DNA of 39,672 bases. It comes from Hyphomicrobiales bacterium (GTDB taxonomy: Bacteria; Pseudomonadota; Alphaproteobacteria; Rhizobiales; Xanthobacteraceae). A program made the position numbers and the translations under genes. The stretch's first letter is position 1; every line of letters starts with the position of its first letter. Positions 18,258 through 25,887 of this stretch are shown here, piece by piece. The notes beneath the pieces were generated by a model. That model was not told where the DNA came from, did not search any database, and saw only the letters and a program-made list of their open reading frames with translations. The DNA lies in the NCBI GenBank assembly GCA_021730985.1, contig JAKFYI010000044.1:1-39672 (forward strand), read 5' to 3'.

Positions 18258-18284
18258 ACCGTTCAAAAACAAGGAAGTGCATCA

Positions 18285-18671
18285 ATGGCAAAATTCACCT
18301 GGGACCACGTTCACATCCGCACGCCGAACGTGGAAGAAACCGCGAAGTGGTTCGAGCAGATGCTGGGCGCCGAGATCATCCGCAGCATGCAGCAGGGCGC
18401 GCCGCGCGTTGATATGAAGATCGGCGGGCAGAACGTGTTTCTCGCGCCGGTGTCGGCGGGTGACGGCGTCGCTTCGCCGCCGGTCACGCCCTACCAGGGC
18501 CTCGACCACTTCGGATTGACGGTGTCGGGCATCGACGCCATCGCCGCTGACCTGAAGGCCAAAGGTGTCGAATTCACCAAGGAGCCGACCACGGTTCGCC
18601 TCGGCGTTCGGATCTGCTTCATCCGCGGCCCGCAGGGCGTTTCGATCGAATTGCTCGACCGCACGGTCTGA
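18285..18671 (+). CDS. VOC (glyoxalase/dioxygenase) superfamily protein
   Basis: This 128-residue single-module VOC protein has the two beta-alpha-beta-beta-beta halves: residues 5-56 (WDHVHIRTPNVEETAKWFEQ) and 72-126 (GLDHFGLTVSGID, then GPQGVSIELLDR). Candidate metal ligands are His8, His75 and Glu122. The substrate cannot be read from sequence; lyase, isomerase or dioxygenase chemistry is possible. The close spacing to the Bug-type gene suggests they share a transcript, perhaps for uptake and use of one organic acid. A strong terminator follows. Confidence 0.85.
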   Translation: MAKFTWDHVHIRTPNVEETAKWFEQMLGAEIIRSMQQGAPRVDMKIGGQNVFLAPVSAGDGVASPPVTPYQGLDHFGLTVSGIDAIAADLKAKGVEFTKEPTTVRLGVRICFIRGPQGVSIELLDRTV

Positions 18672-18685
18672 TCCGGCGCACAAAA

Positions 18686-18720
18686 GCAAACGGCCTCGGC
18701 GAACTGCCGAGGCCGTTTGC
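18686..18720. terminator. Bidirectional terminator hairpin
   Basis: A perfect 15-bp stem (GCAAACGGCCTCGGC and its complement) with a 5-base loop, between convergent genes that end at 18671 (+) and 18793 (-). Flanking T- and A-runs are short. Confidence 0.8.
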
Positions 18721-18792
18721 TCGACCAGCGAGTGCGACTAGCGCTCGAAGATCACGGTGCGCCGCGCGGGGATCTTCCAGCCGAAGTGACGC

Positions 18793-19656
18793 TCATCCCT
18801 GGTGCGCGAACGCCCAGTAGAGTTCGCGCGCCTTGCGGTACAGCGGCCCGGGCTGCAACGCGCGCTCGCCGATCCGCGTGACCGGTAGAACCTTGGATGC
18901 GTTTCCGGTCGCGAAAATTTCGTCTGCGGTTTCCAGATCGCGATAACGCAGCACCATTTCGGTCACCTTGATCCCGGCGCCGCGCAGCAGCCCGATCACG
19001 CGCTGCCGCGTGATGCCGTTCAGAAACGTGCCGTTCGGGATCGGCGTGACCACCTCACCGTCCTTGGCGATGAACACGTTTGAATTCGCCAGTTCTGCGA
19101 CGTTGCCCACCAGGTCGCACATCACGCAGTTGTCGAAGCCGCGCGAGCGCGCCTCCAACTGGGCGCGGGCATTGTTCGGATACAGGCAACCGGCCTTGGC
19201 ATCGACCGGCGCGGTCTCGATGGTCGGACGCTTGAACGGCGACAGCGTGATCGAGAAGCCGTCCGGCTTGCGCAGCGGCGTGTCGTACAGCGACAGACAC
19301 CAGCGGGTCGATTCGGGATCAGGCGGCATGGCCTGCGGACCGGGACGCTCGCCCCAGTACATCGGACGGATATAGAGCGGCGTTCCGGCATCGAACCTCT
19401 TGATGCCGTCCGCCATCAACTCCAGCCATTGCGCCTGCGGCACCATCGGATCGAGACCCATGGTCTTTGCCGAGGAATTGACGCGCGTGAAATGCAAGTC
19501 GGCATCCGGCGTGGTGCCCTCGAAGGCGCGCGCGCCGTCGAACACAGAAGACCCGAGCCAGATCGCGTGGGTGCGCACGCCCCACAGCGGGACGTTGCCC
19601 TCGTGCCATTCGCCCTCAAAGAACGTCCAGGTTTTAGACCAGGCCGCAGCCATCAT
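18793..19656 (-). CDS. Branched-chain amino acid aminotransferase (class IV PLP enzyme)
   Basis: This 287-residue fold-type IV aminotransferase probably transfers amino groups between Ile/Leu/Val and 2-oxoglutarate. Recognisable parts are VFDGARAFEG (38-47), IRPMYWG (96-102), the PLP lysine Lys154 in DAKAGCLY, DLVGNVAELANSNVF with its glutamate, and the phosphate-binding LNGITRQRVI. The usual GGNY after the lysine is GCLY here, which leaves some doubt about specificity; a D-amino-acid transaminase-like role is the alternative. The start is ATG 19656, directly after a GGAGAAA ribosome-binding sequence. It is divergent from the haloacid dehalogenase gene across 85 bases. Confidence 0.85.
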   Translation of the reverse strand: MMAAAWSKTWTFFEGEWHEGNVPLWGVRTHAIWLGSSVFDGARAFEGTTPDADLHFTRVNSSAKTMGLDPMVPQAQWLELMADGIKRFDAGTPLYIRPMYWGERPGPQAMPPDPESTRWCLSLYDTPLRKPDGFSITLSPFKRPTIETAPVDAKAGCLYPNNARAQLEARSRGFDNCVMCDLVGNVAELANSNVFIAKDGEVVTPIPNGTFLNGITRQRVIGLLRGAGIKVTEMVLRYRDLETADEIFATGNASKVLPVTRIGERALQPGPLYRKARELYWAFAHQG

Positions 19657-19741
19657 TTTCTCCGTCGCAATTCCTTGGCCCCGACAATACGATGGCTGGC
19701 GCACTCAGAACTCATGAAAATTCGTCATCGGAGCCATCTTC

Positions 19742-20401
19742 ATGCCGTTCGTGTTCGACGCCTACGGCACCTTGTTCAATGTTCACGCCGCCATCGCCCG
19801 CCACCGCGAGGCGGCAGGCCCCGATGCCGACCGGTTTTCCGATCTTTGGCGCACCAAGCAGCTCGAATACACATGGACCCATACGCTGGCCGGCCGCTAC
19901 CAGGATTTCTGGACGCTCACCCAGGCCGCGCTCGACTTCTGCTTCGACCGTTTCCCGTCGGTGGACCGGGCGCTGCGGAGCAAGCTGCTCGATGCCTACA
20001 TGAACCTCGACCCATTCCCGGACGCCCACGCCGTGCTGCGCGCACTCAAGGCGCGCGGACAACGGACCGCGATCCTCTCCAACGGGTCGCCTGCGATGCT
20101 GCAGGCGGCCGTCGCCACTTCGGGTCTTGGAGACGATCTGGACGCCATTCTCTCGGTCGATGGGCTTCGGCTCTACAAGCCGCGCCCCGAAGTCTATGCG
20201 CTGGTGACTGAAGCCCTTTCCGTCCAGCCGGCCGAGGTGGTGTTCGTGTCGTCGAACCGCTGGGACGTGATGGGGGCCGCGGCATTCGGTTTCCGCACCG
20301 CCTGGATCAACCGGGCGAACATGCCGGACGAATACGCGGGGCCACCCGCTCCCATTGTGCTCTCCGATTTGTCGGGTCTGCTCACCCGGGAATGGGCATA
20401 A
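19742..20401 (+). CDS. Haloacid dehalogenase, type II (HAD superfamily)
   Basis: This 219-residue HAD hydrolase resembles L-2-haloacid dehalogenases, which replace the halogen of 2-haloalkanoic acids with hydroxyl by attack of an aspartate. Motif I is VFDAYGTLFNV with nucleophile Asp6, motif II AILSNGS with Ser113 and Asn114, motif III Lys146 in LYKPRPEVY, and motif IV SSNRWDVMGAAAFG with Asp175. The SSNxWD form is characteristic of the type II dehalogenases rather than phosphatases. No signal peptide. It stands alone as a cytoplasmic enzyme; natural substrate unknown. Confidence 0.9.
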   Translation: MPFVFDAYGTLFNVHAAIARHREAAGPDADRFSDLWRTKQLEYTWTHTLAGRYQDFWTLTQAALDFCFDRFPSVDRALRSKLLDAYMNLDPFPDAHAVLRALKARGQRTAILSNGSPAMLQAAVATSGLGDDLDAILSVDGLRLYKPRPEVYALVTEALSVQPAEVVFVSSNRWDVMGAAAFGFRTAWINRANMPDEYAGPPAPIVLSDLSGLLTREWA

Positions 20402-20455
20402 CGACGCTGGGACGGCGCTGGCTTGCGCTCCGCCCGGCTTGTAAATTCTTCTCCC

Positions 20456-21280
20456 ATGAGAATCCGATTTCCGGTCCACTACGCAATCGTCGCCGCCATG
20501 CTGGCGTGTCTTTCGGCTCCGGCGGCCGCCGGGCCGATCGATGACGCAGTCGCCGCCCGGCTGAAGGGCGACAACGCGACGGCGCTGCGGATTTTGCAGC
20601 CGCTCGCCGAAAAGGGAGACGCTGCCGCCCAGTCCAATCTCGCCTTCATGCACGCCACCGGCCAGGGCGTGCCGATCAATCTCGCCGAGGCTGCGAAATG
20701 GTACCGGCGCGCCGCCGAACAGGGCCGCGCCAACGCGCAGTACAATCTCGCCCGCATGTCCGCCATCGGTCAGGGCATGCCGCAGAATATTCCGGAAGCG
20801 CTCAAGTGGTGGCGCGCCGCTGCCGAGCAGGGACATGCCGCCGCCCAGTACAATCTGGGACTGCTGTACGCCGAAGGCCGCGGCGTGGCGAAGGATCCGG
20901 CGGCCGCGGCAAAATGGTGGCGTGCCGCCGCCGATCAGGGCGATGGACCGGCCCAGTTCAATCTCGGCGTCGCTTACGCCGGCGGCCAGGGCGTGACGCA
21001 GAACGCGATGGAGGCGGCCAAGTGGTATCGTGCGGCAGCCGACCGCAACCACACCGCGGCGCAGGTCAATCTCGGGACGATGTACGAGCAGGGCCGCGGC
21101 GTCATTCAGAATGACATCCTGGCGTACCTGTGGCTCAACGTTGCCGCATCGAAAGGCGACAAGCTGGCGCTGAAAACCCGCGACGCTATCGCGCGGCGGA
21201 TGAGCCCGGCGCATATCACCGAAGCGCAGAAGGCGACGCGCGAGTGGAAACCGGTGCTGGGTCCGGCGGTGTCGCAATAG
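20456..21280 (+). CDS. Secreted Sel1-repeat (TPR-like) protein
   Basis: This 274-residue protein has a cleavable signal peptide (to about AAAGPIDDA). Then come about five or six Sel1-type repeats of 36 residues from about residue 48, with recurring AQYNLGLLYAEGRGV and AAKWWRAAADQG patterns. Sel1 solenoids are protein-interaction scaffolds, often periplasmic in Gram-negatives. ATG 20456 was chosen over 20423 because it gives a standard signal peptide. The gene appears monocistronic; the partner is unknown. Confidence 0.9.
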   Translation: MRIRFPVHYAIVAAMLACLSAPAAAGPIDDAVAARLKGDNATALRILQPLAEKGDAAAQSNLAFMHATGQGVPINLAEAAKWYRRAAEQGRANAQYNLARMSAIGQGMPQNIPEALKWWRAAAEQGHAAAQYNLGLLYAEGRGVAKDPAAAAKWWRAAADQGDGPAQFNLGVAYAGGQGVTQNAMEAAKWYRAAADRNHTAAQVNLGTMYEQGRGVIQNDILAYLWLNVAASKGDKLALKTRDAIARRMSPAHITEAQKATREWKPVLGPAVSQ

Positions 21281-21312
21281 CTGACGGAGAGCGGAGCGCC
21301 TGGCGAGCGCTG

Positions 21313-21450
21313 CTATTTCGGGGCGGCGTCGCTGCGGCACGACTGCGGCTGCGATCGCAGATCGTCCCAGAACCAGCCGCACTTGGTGCAGCCGCCGAGC
21401 GTGAGCCCGAGCGCGATCACGCCGGAAAGGATGGTCAGCCGCCTGAGCAT
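21313..21450 (-). CDS. Small lipoprotein, 45 aa
   Basis: A short ORF reads leftwards from ATG at 21448-21450. It starts MLRRLTILSGVIALG, has a lipobox LGGC (lipidated Cys21) and continues TKCGWFWDDLRSQPQSC with two further cysteines, so the mature peptide is only about 25 residues. The signal peptide and lipobox are textbook, and codon use fits the neighbours. It lies between the Sel1 gene and the M20 peptidase gene and is easily missed by length filters. Role unknown. Confidence 0.7.
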   Translation of the reverse strand: MLRRLTILSGVIALGLTLGGCTKCGWFWDDLRSQPQSCRSDAAPK

Positions 21451-21537
21451 AGGTTTAGGTCCCGCGTCCGGACTATAGGGAACGGCAAAAGCATTGACGA
21501 CCCGTTAGGGCATCTGATGCCTGATTTCGGGCCAAAC

Positions 21538-22944
21538 TCAGGCCGAAAGCGCGTCCAGGATGCGGGCCCAGCTCCGGATACCCTTGTGGAATGACTTCAG
21601 GTCGAACTTCTCGTTCGGCGAATGCACCCGGTCGTCGTCCAGCGCGAAACCGACCATGATGGAATCCATTCCCAGCACGCTCTTGAAATCGCCCACGATC
21701 GGGATCGAGCCGCCGGCACCGACGGTGACGGCGGTCTTGCCCCATTCGGCCTTTAGCGCCGAGCGCGTCTTGTTGAGCGCCGGGCTGTCAAAGGCCAGTT
21801 GAAGCGCTCGCGCGTTGCCGAAATTGCCGAATTCGACCGTGCAATCGACCGGAAGGCGATCCCGAACAAACTTGTGGAAGGCCTCGACGATCTTGTCGGG
21901 GTCTTGGTCGCCCACCAGACGGAATGAAACCTTCGCGGATGCCTTGGCCGGCAGAACGGTCTTTGCCCCCTCCCCGGTGTAGCCGCCGATGATGCCGTTG
22001 ATCTCGGCGGTGGGACGCGTGGTGATCATCTCGATCAGCATTCGGTCCTTCTCGCCGGCCGGGACCTTGAGGCCTACCTGCCCCAAGAATTGCTCCGCGG
22101 TCAGGTTCAGCGCCGCTAGGTCGGCCTTGATGTCGGCCGGCAGATCCCTCACCCCGTCGTAGAAGCCCGGAATGGTCACCCGTCCCTGGTCGTCGTGCAG
22201 CGCCGCAAGAATCTTGCTCAGCACGCGGATCGGGTTTTGTGCCGCACCGCCGAACGAACCCGAATGCAGGTCACGATCCGCGCAAGTGAGCTTGACGTCC
22301 TCGTACACCAAGCCGCGCAGCGACGACGTGATGGCCGGCGTGTTCTGATCCCACATCGCGGTGTCGCACACGAGCGCGAGATCGAGTTTGAATTCGGCGG
22401 CATTGTCGCGCACGAAGCCGAAAAGATTTTTCGAGCCGCACTCTTCCTCGCCCTCGATCATCATGGTGACCGGCAGCGGCAATTTTCCGGTGACATTCTT
22501 GTAAGCGCGGCACGCCTCGATGAATGTCATCGCCTGGCCTTTGTCGTCGCAGGCGCCGCGCGCGACGATGATCTTGCGCCCGTCGGCCAGCGTGTCGATT
22601 TTCGGCTCGAACGGAGGCGCACTCCAAAGATCAAGCGGATCAACGGGTTGAACGTCGTAATGGCCGTAGAAAAGGATGTGCGGAGCGCCGTTCTTGGACC
22701 CTTGAAAACCCGCGCCGTTGCTGGATTTTCCGACCACCACCGGGTGACCTTCGGTGTCGCGCAGCCCGGCGTCGAACCCGATGCTTCTGAGATCGGCCGC
22801 GACGAATTCCGCAGCCTCTCGGCAATGCTTCTTGTAGGCCGGATCGGTCGAGATCGATTGAATGCGCAGCAGCGCGAACAGCCGGTCGAGACTTTTGTCG
22901 AGATCGGCATCGATGCGATCGAGCACCACGTTGAGATCACTCAT
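21538..22944 (-). CDS. M20 family metallopeptidase (dipeptidase-like)
   Basis: This 468-residue zinc peptidase is of the M20/ArgE/CNDP type. Metal and catalytic residues are present: His95 in YGHYDVQP, the Asp pair 133-134 in ACDDKGQ, the EGEEE cluster (164-168), the Asp in VCDTAMWD, and the final His in DDRVHSPNEKF. The dimerisation (lid) domain begins at about residue 215 with DLHSGSFGGAAQNP. No signal peptide, so cytoplasmic; it probably cleaves dipeptides or acyl-amino acids. I chose ATG 22944 because GGAGG lies six bases before it; a longer frame to 23139 has no ribosome-binding site and an unlikely composition. Confidence 0.92.
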   Translation of the reverse strand: MSDLNVVLDRIDADLDKSLDRLFALLRIQSISTDPAYKKHCREAAEFVAADLRSIGFDAGLRDTEGHPVVVGKSSNGAGFQGSKNGAPHILFYGHYDVQPVDPLDLWSAPPFEPKIDTLADGRKIIVARGACDDKGQAMTFIEACRAYKNVTGKLPLPVTMMIEGEEECGSKNLFGFVRDNAAEFKLDLALVCDTAMWDQNTPAITSSLRGLVYEDVKLTCADRDLHSGSFGGAAQNPIRVLSKILAALHDDQGRVTIPGFYDGVRDLPADIKADLAALNLTAEQFLGQVGLKVPAGEKDRMLIEMITTRPTAEINGIIGGYTGEGAKTVLPAKASAKVSFRLVGDQDPDKIVEAFHKFVRDRLPVDCTVEFGNFGNARALQLAFDSPALNKTRSALKAEWGKTAVTVGAGGSIPIVGDFKSVLGMDSIMVGFALDDDRVHSPNEKFDLKSFHKGIRSWARILDALSA

Positions 22945-23171
22945 GATGGCCTCCATGCGTTGCGCTGGAACGTAACGACCGTTGCAAAAATTTGAAAGTG
23001 TTCGCCGAAAAACTTGCGCGCGCGCCGCAACGCCGCGGCAACCATGGCGCATGCAACCTCGCGAAAGTCCTACAACTGTGCCCGTGTTGCAACATGTCGC
23101 GCTTGTGTTCCTCAGGCTTGATGCTAATGATTGTAGCAATCCGCCGACAGTGCGGTGAGAGGCGTGGGGCC

Positions 23172-23522
23172 ATGGACGAGCTTGTCGATCGTCTCGTTGC
23201 GAATGTCGGGATCGATAAAGCGATCGCGGAAAAGTCTGTTGGAATCATTCTCGCCTTCCTTCTCAAGGAAGGCCCCACCGAAAAGGTTCAAGCCCTGATC
23301 GACCTGACGCCGGGCGCCGCGGCTGCGGTGGAGGCATCGCAGGGCGGCTTCGGCATCGGCGGTGTGATGGGTGTCGGGACCAAACTGATGGCGGCTGGGC
23401 TGGGTATGGGTCAGATACAGGGCGTCACGCGCGAAATCATTGCCTACTCGCGCGAAAAGGCCGGCGAGGACGCGGTCGGCGAGATCGTCGGCTCGATCCC
23501 CGGCCTCTCGCAGTTCATGTGA
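23172..23522 (+). CDS. Small helical protein, DUF2267-like
   Basis: This 116-residue acidic protein begins with a helical segment (MDELVDRLVANVGIDKAIAEKSVGIILAFLLKEGP), has a glycine-rich centre (GGFGIGGVMGVG, about 59-70) and ends in another helix. The first part resembles DUF2267-type proteins of rhizobia. No signal peptide; the Gly-rich part is not long enough for a clear membrane helix. It is followed by the DUF4332 gene after 18 bases, so the two are probably one transcript. Function unknown. Confidence 0.7.
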   Translation: MDELVDRLVANVGIDKAIAEKSVGIILAFLLKEGPTEKVQALIDLTPGAAAAVEASQGGFGIGGVMGVGTKLMAAGLGMGQIQGVTREIIAYSREKAGEDAVGEIVGSIPGLSQFM

Positions 23523-23540
23523 CGGTTTGAGAGCACGTCC

Positions 23541-23948
23541 ATGACCTACGCCATTGCCGATATCACCGTCATCGAGCCCGACGCTGCCGCCACCTTGAAG
23601 AAGGCCGGCATCCGGACCACGGCGAAGCTGCTCGAAACCGCCAAGAACGCCAGGGGACGCCGTCTGCTCGCGGAGGAGACCGGATTGCCGGAGAAAAATA
23701 TTCTGAGCTGGGCCAATCTCTCGGACAAAATGCGCATCAAGGGCGTCGGCGAGGACTATGCCCACCTGCTGCAGGCGGCCGGCGTCGATACCGTCAAGGA
23801 ATTGAAGTACCGCAACCCCGAGCGGCTCGCGAAGGCCATGGCCGAGGCCAATGCCAAGCGCAAGCTGGTCCGCGTCCTGCCCTCGGACGGAGCCGTATTG
23901 CGCTGGATCGAGCACGCCAAGAAGCTGCCGCAGAAAATCTCGTACTGA
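23541..23948 (+). CDS. DUF4332 domain protein with helix-hairpin-helix motifs
   Basis: This 135-residue cytoplasmic protein contains two helix-hairpin-helix-like units: the first at about 10-35 (EPDAAATLKKAGIRTTAKLLE) and the second at about 66-90 (IKGVGEDYAHLLQAAGVDTV). This matches DUF4332. Such motifs usually bind DNA backbone non-specifically, or act in protein contacts. It lies 18 bases after the DUF2267-like gene. A partnership is an inference from spacing. Confidence 0.8.
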   Translation: MTYAIADITVIEPDAAATLKKAGIRTTAKLLETAKNARGRRLLAEETGLPEKNILSWANLSDKMRIKGVGEDYAHLLQAAGVDTVKELKYRNPERLAKAMAEANAKRKLVRVLPSDGAVLRWIEHAKKLPQKISY

Positions 23949-24046
23949 CCGGCCTTCAATCGCCGTCACAGCCGGGCATCGCCGCCTGACGGGCGTCGGT
24001 AATCGGTGCGCTTGACACCCCCCGCTCAACCGCGCAAAGCGACCTG

Positions 24047-24916
24047 ATGAATGTGGCCCGTCGGTCCTTCCCCGCGCCGGACGGCGTCGCGGGCAGCGCG
24101 GCGCCCGAGCCGCTGCGCCGGCTGCTGGCCGCCGGCCGTCCCATTGTGATGGGCATTCTCAACGTCACGCCGGATTCCTTCTCCGACGGCGGGCGGTTCC
24201 AGGATCCCGCGCGTGCCATCGCCCAGGCGCAGCGCATGGTGGAGGAAGGCGCGGACATCATCGACATCGGCGCCGAGTCCACCCGCCCGTACCCGGGCAT
24301 GACCCCGGTGTCGGCCGACGAGGAACTGGCGCGGCTCAAACCGGTGTTGCCGCAGGTGGTCAAGCTCGGCGTTCCGGTTTCCATCGATACCATCAAGGCG
24401 GCGGTCGCCGCGTGGGCGCTCGGCCAGGGTGCCGCCATGCTCAACGACGTGTGGGGCCTGCAGCGCGATCCGGACATGGCGAAGTTCGCCGCTGCAAGCG
24501 GTGCGCCGATCGTTGTCATGCACAACCGCGACGAGGTGGACCCCTCGATCGACATCGTCGCCGATATGAAATCGTTTTTTGCCCGCTCGCTCGAGCTCGC
24601 AGCCGGAGCGGGCGTCGCCCGCGAGGCCATCGTGCTCGATCCCGGCATCGGCTTCGGCAAGACGCCGGAACAGAGCATGCAGTCCATCGCCCGGCTGGAC
24701 GCCCTGCACGATTTCGGCCTGCCGATCCTGGTCGGGGCCTCGCGCAAGCGTTTCATAAACACTGTTGTTGCCACCGAGCCCGCCCAACGGATGCCCGGCT
24801 CGATCGCCGCACATCTGCTCGCGGTCGAAAACGGCGCCGCCATGGTCCGCGTCCACGACGTGGCGGAAACCGTCCAGGCGCTGCGGGTCGCCGCCGCCAT
24901 CAGGGGAATGCAATGA
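24047..24916 (+). CDS. folP: Dihydropteroate synthase
   Basis: This 289-residue TIM-barrel enzyme condenses 6-hydroxymethyl-dihydropterin pyrophosphate with p-aminobenzoate in folate synthesis and is the target of sulfonamides. Visible motifs are GILNVTPDSFSDGG (36-49), IDIGAESTRPYPG, SIDTIKAAVA, LNDVWGL, DPGIGFGKT and GASRKRFI. The loop residues expected for a functional synthase are present. It is the first gene of a fol operon: its stop overlaps the folB start by 4 bases. No clear Shine-Dalgarno sequence precedes ATG 24047. The 98 bases upstream show no other gene. Confidence 0.97.
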   Translation: MNVARRSFPAPDGVAGSAAPEPLRRLLAAGRPIVMGILNVTPDSFSDGGRFQDPARAIAQAQRMVEEGADIIDIGAESTRPYPGMTPVSADEELARLKPVLPQVVKLGVPVSIDTIKAAVAAWALGQGAAMLNDVWGLQRDPDMAKFAAASGAPIVVMHNRDEVDPSIDIVADMKSFFARSLELAAGAGVAREAIVLDPGIGFGKTPEQSMQSIARLDALHDFGLPILVGASRKRFINTVVATEPAQRMPGSIAAHLLAVENGAAMVRVHDVAETVQALRVAAAIRGMQ

Positions 24917-25281
24917 CCGACCAGGTTTTTGTCCGCGGGCTTGCGCTGCACGCCTACCACGGCGTGATGCCGCACGAAGCCAAGGTCGGCCAGACCTTCA
25001 AGCTCGATCTGACCCTCGACATCGACCTCAAGCCGGCCTCGCGCTCCGACAAGCTGGCCGACACGGTCGGCTACGATCAGGTGGTGGACGTCGCCAGCAA
25101 ATCGTTCTGCGCCAAGCGCTACCGGCTGGTGGAGGCCGCGGCCGGCGCCGTCGCCGACGCGGTGCTGGCGCGGTTCGACAAGGTCAGCGCGGTGCGCGTC
25201 ACCATCCACAAGCTTCACGCGCCGATCGCCGCCACCTTCGAGGATGTCGGCGTGACCATCCTGCGAACGCGAAATGGCTGA
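24913..25281 (+). CDS. folB: Dihydroneopterin aldolase
   Basis: This 122-residue enzyme cleaves 7,8-dihydroneopterin to 6-hydroxymethyl-dihydropterin and glycolaldehyde. The motif AYHGVMPHE, with its conserved Tyr and Glu, lies at 18-26. The catalytic lysine is in VTIHKLHAPI near residue 101. Length is normal. The gene overlaps folP by 4 bases and folK by 8, so the three are translated as a coupled unit. Confidence 0.95.
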   Translation: MTDQVFVRGLALHAYHGVMPHEAKVGQTFKLDLTLDIDLKPASRSDKLADTVGYDQVVDVASKSFCAKRYRLVEAAAGAVADAVLARFDKVSAVRVTIHKLHAPIAATFEDVGVTILRTRNG

Positions 25282-25774
25282 CCGCCCCGCCGAGGCGCTG
25301 CTGGCGCTGGGCGGCAACGTCGGCGACGTCCGCGCCACGCTTGAGCAGGCCATCGCGAAGCTCTGCGACGGCAAGAACGTCAATCTCCTCACCCGCTCCT
25401 CCGATTATCTGACCCCGCCCTGGGGGATCACCGACCAGCCGCCGTTCGTGAACTGCGCCATCGCAGTCTCAACCACGCTGGAACCGCGGGCGCTGCTGAG
25501 CCGCGCCCAGGTGGTCGAGGCCTTGTTCGGCCGCGACCGCACCAAAGAGACCAAGTGGGGGCCGCGCACGCTCGACATCGATCTCCTCGTCTATGAGGAC
25601 ATCGTCATGACGACGCCGGAGCTGACCCTGCCCCACCCCCGTCTGCTCGAGCGAGCCTTTGTGCTGCTCCCGCTGGCCGACGTTGCGCCCGACCGGGTGA
25701 TCGCCGGCCGCCGCGTCAAGGAGGCCCTCGCCAAGGTCCATTTGGCAGGCATCGTGAAACTGCCGCCGCGCTGA
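25274..25774 (+). CDS. folK: 2-amino-4-hydroxy-6-hydroxymethyldihydropteridine pyrophosphokinase (HPPK)
   Basis: This 166-residue enzyme transfers pyrophosphate from ATP to 6-hydroxymethyl-dihydropterin, the step between FolB and FolP. Signature elements are LGGNVGD near the N-terminus, a middle FVNCAIAVST and the HPPK signature GPRTLDIDLLVYED (about 96-109) with its metal-binding aspartates, then LPHPRLLERAFVL. It is the last gene of folP-folB-folK. The 113 bases between its stop and the mutase small-subunit start hold no obvious terminator. Confidence 0.96.
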   Translation: MADRPAEALLALGGNVGDVRATLEQAIAKLCDGKNVNLLTRSSDYLTPPWGITDQPPFVNCAIAVSTTLEPRALLSRAQVVEALFGRDRTKETKWGPRTLDIDLLVYEDIVMTTPELTLPHPRLLERAFVLLPLADVAPDRVIAGRRVKEALAKVHLAGIVKLPPR

Positions 25775-25887
25775 CACGCGCTCAGCCGTGCCCGCCAAAT
25801 GGCCGGCCTGCAATTCAGCCGCCCGCCGCCTCAAATACGAGCGATATCGACATTGGCGGCCAAGGGCGCGGCGTGGCATTTTGGGGC

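Noticed and set aside
22957..23139. N-terminal extension of the M20 peptidase
   Set aside because: No ribosome-binding site, Cys/Arg-rich unlike the family, and a good GGAGG precedes ATG 22944.
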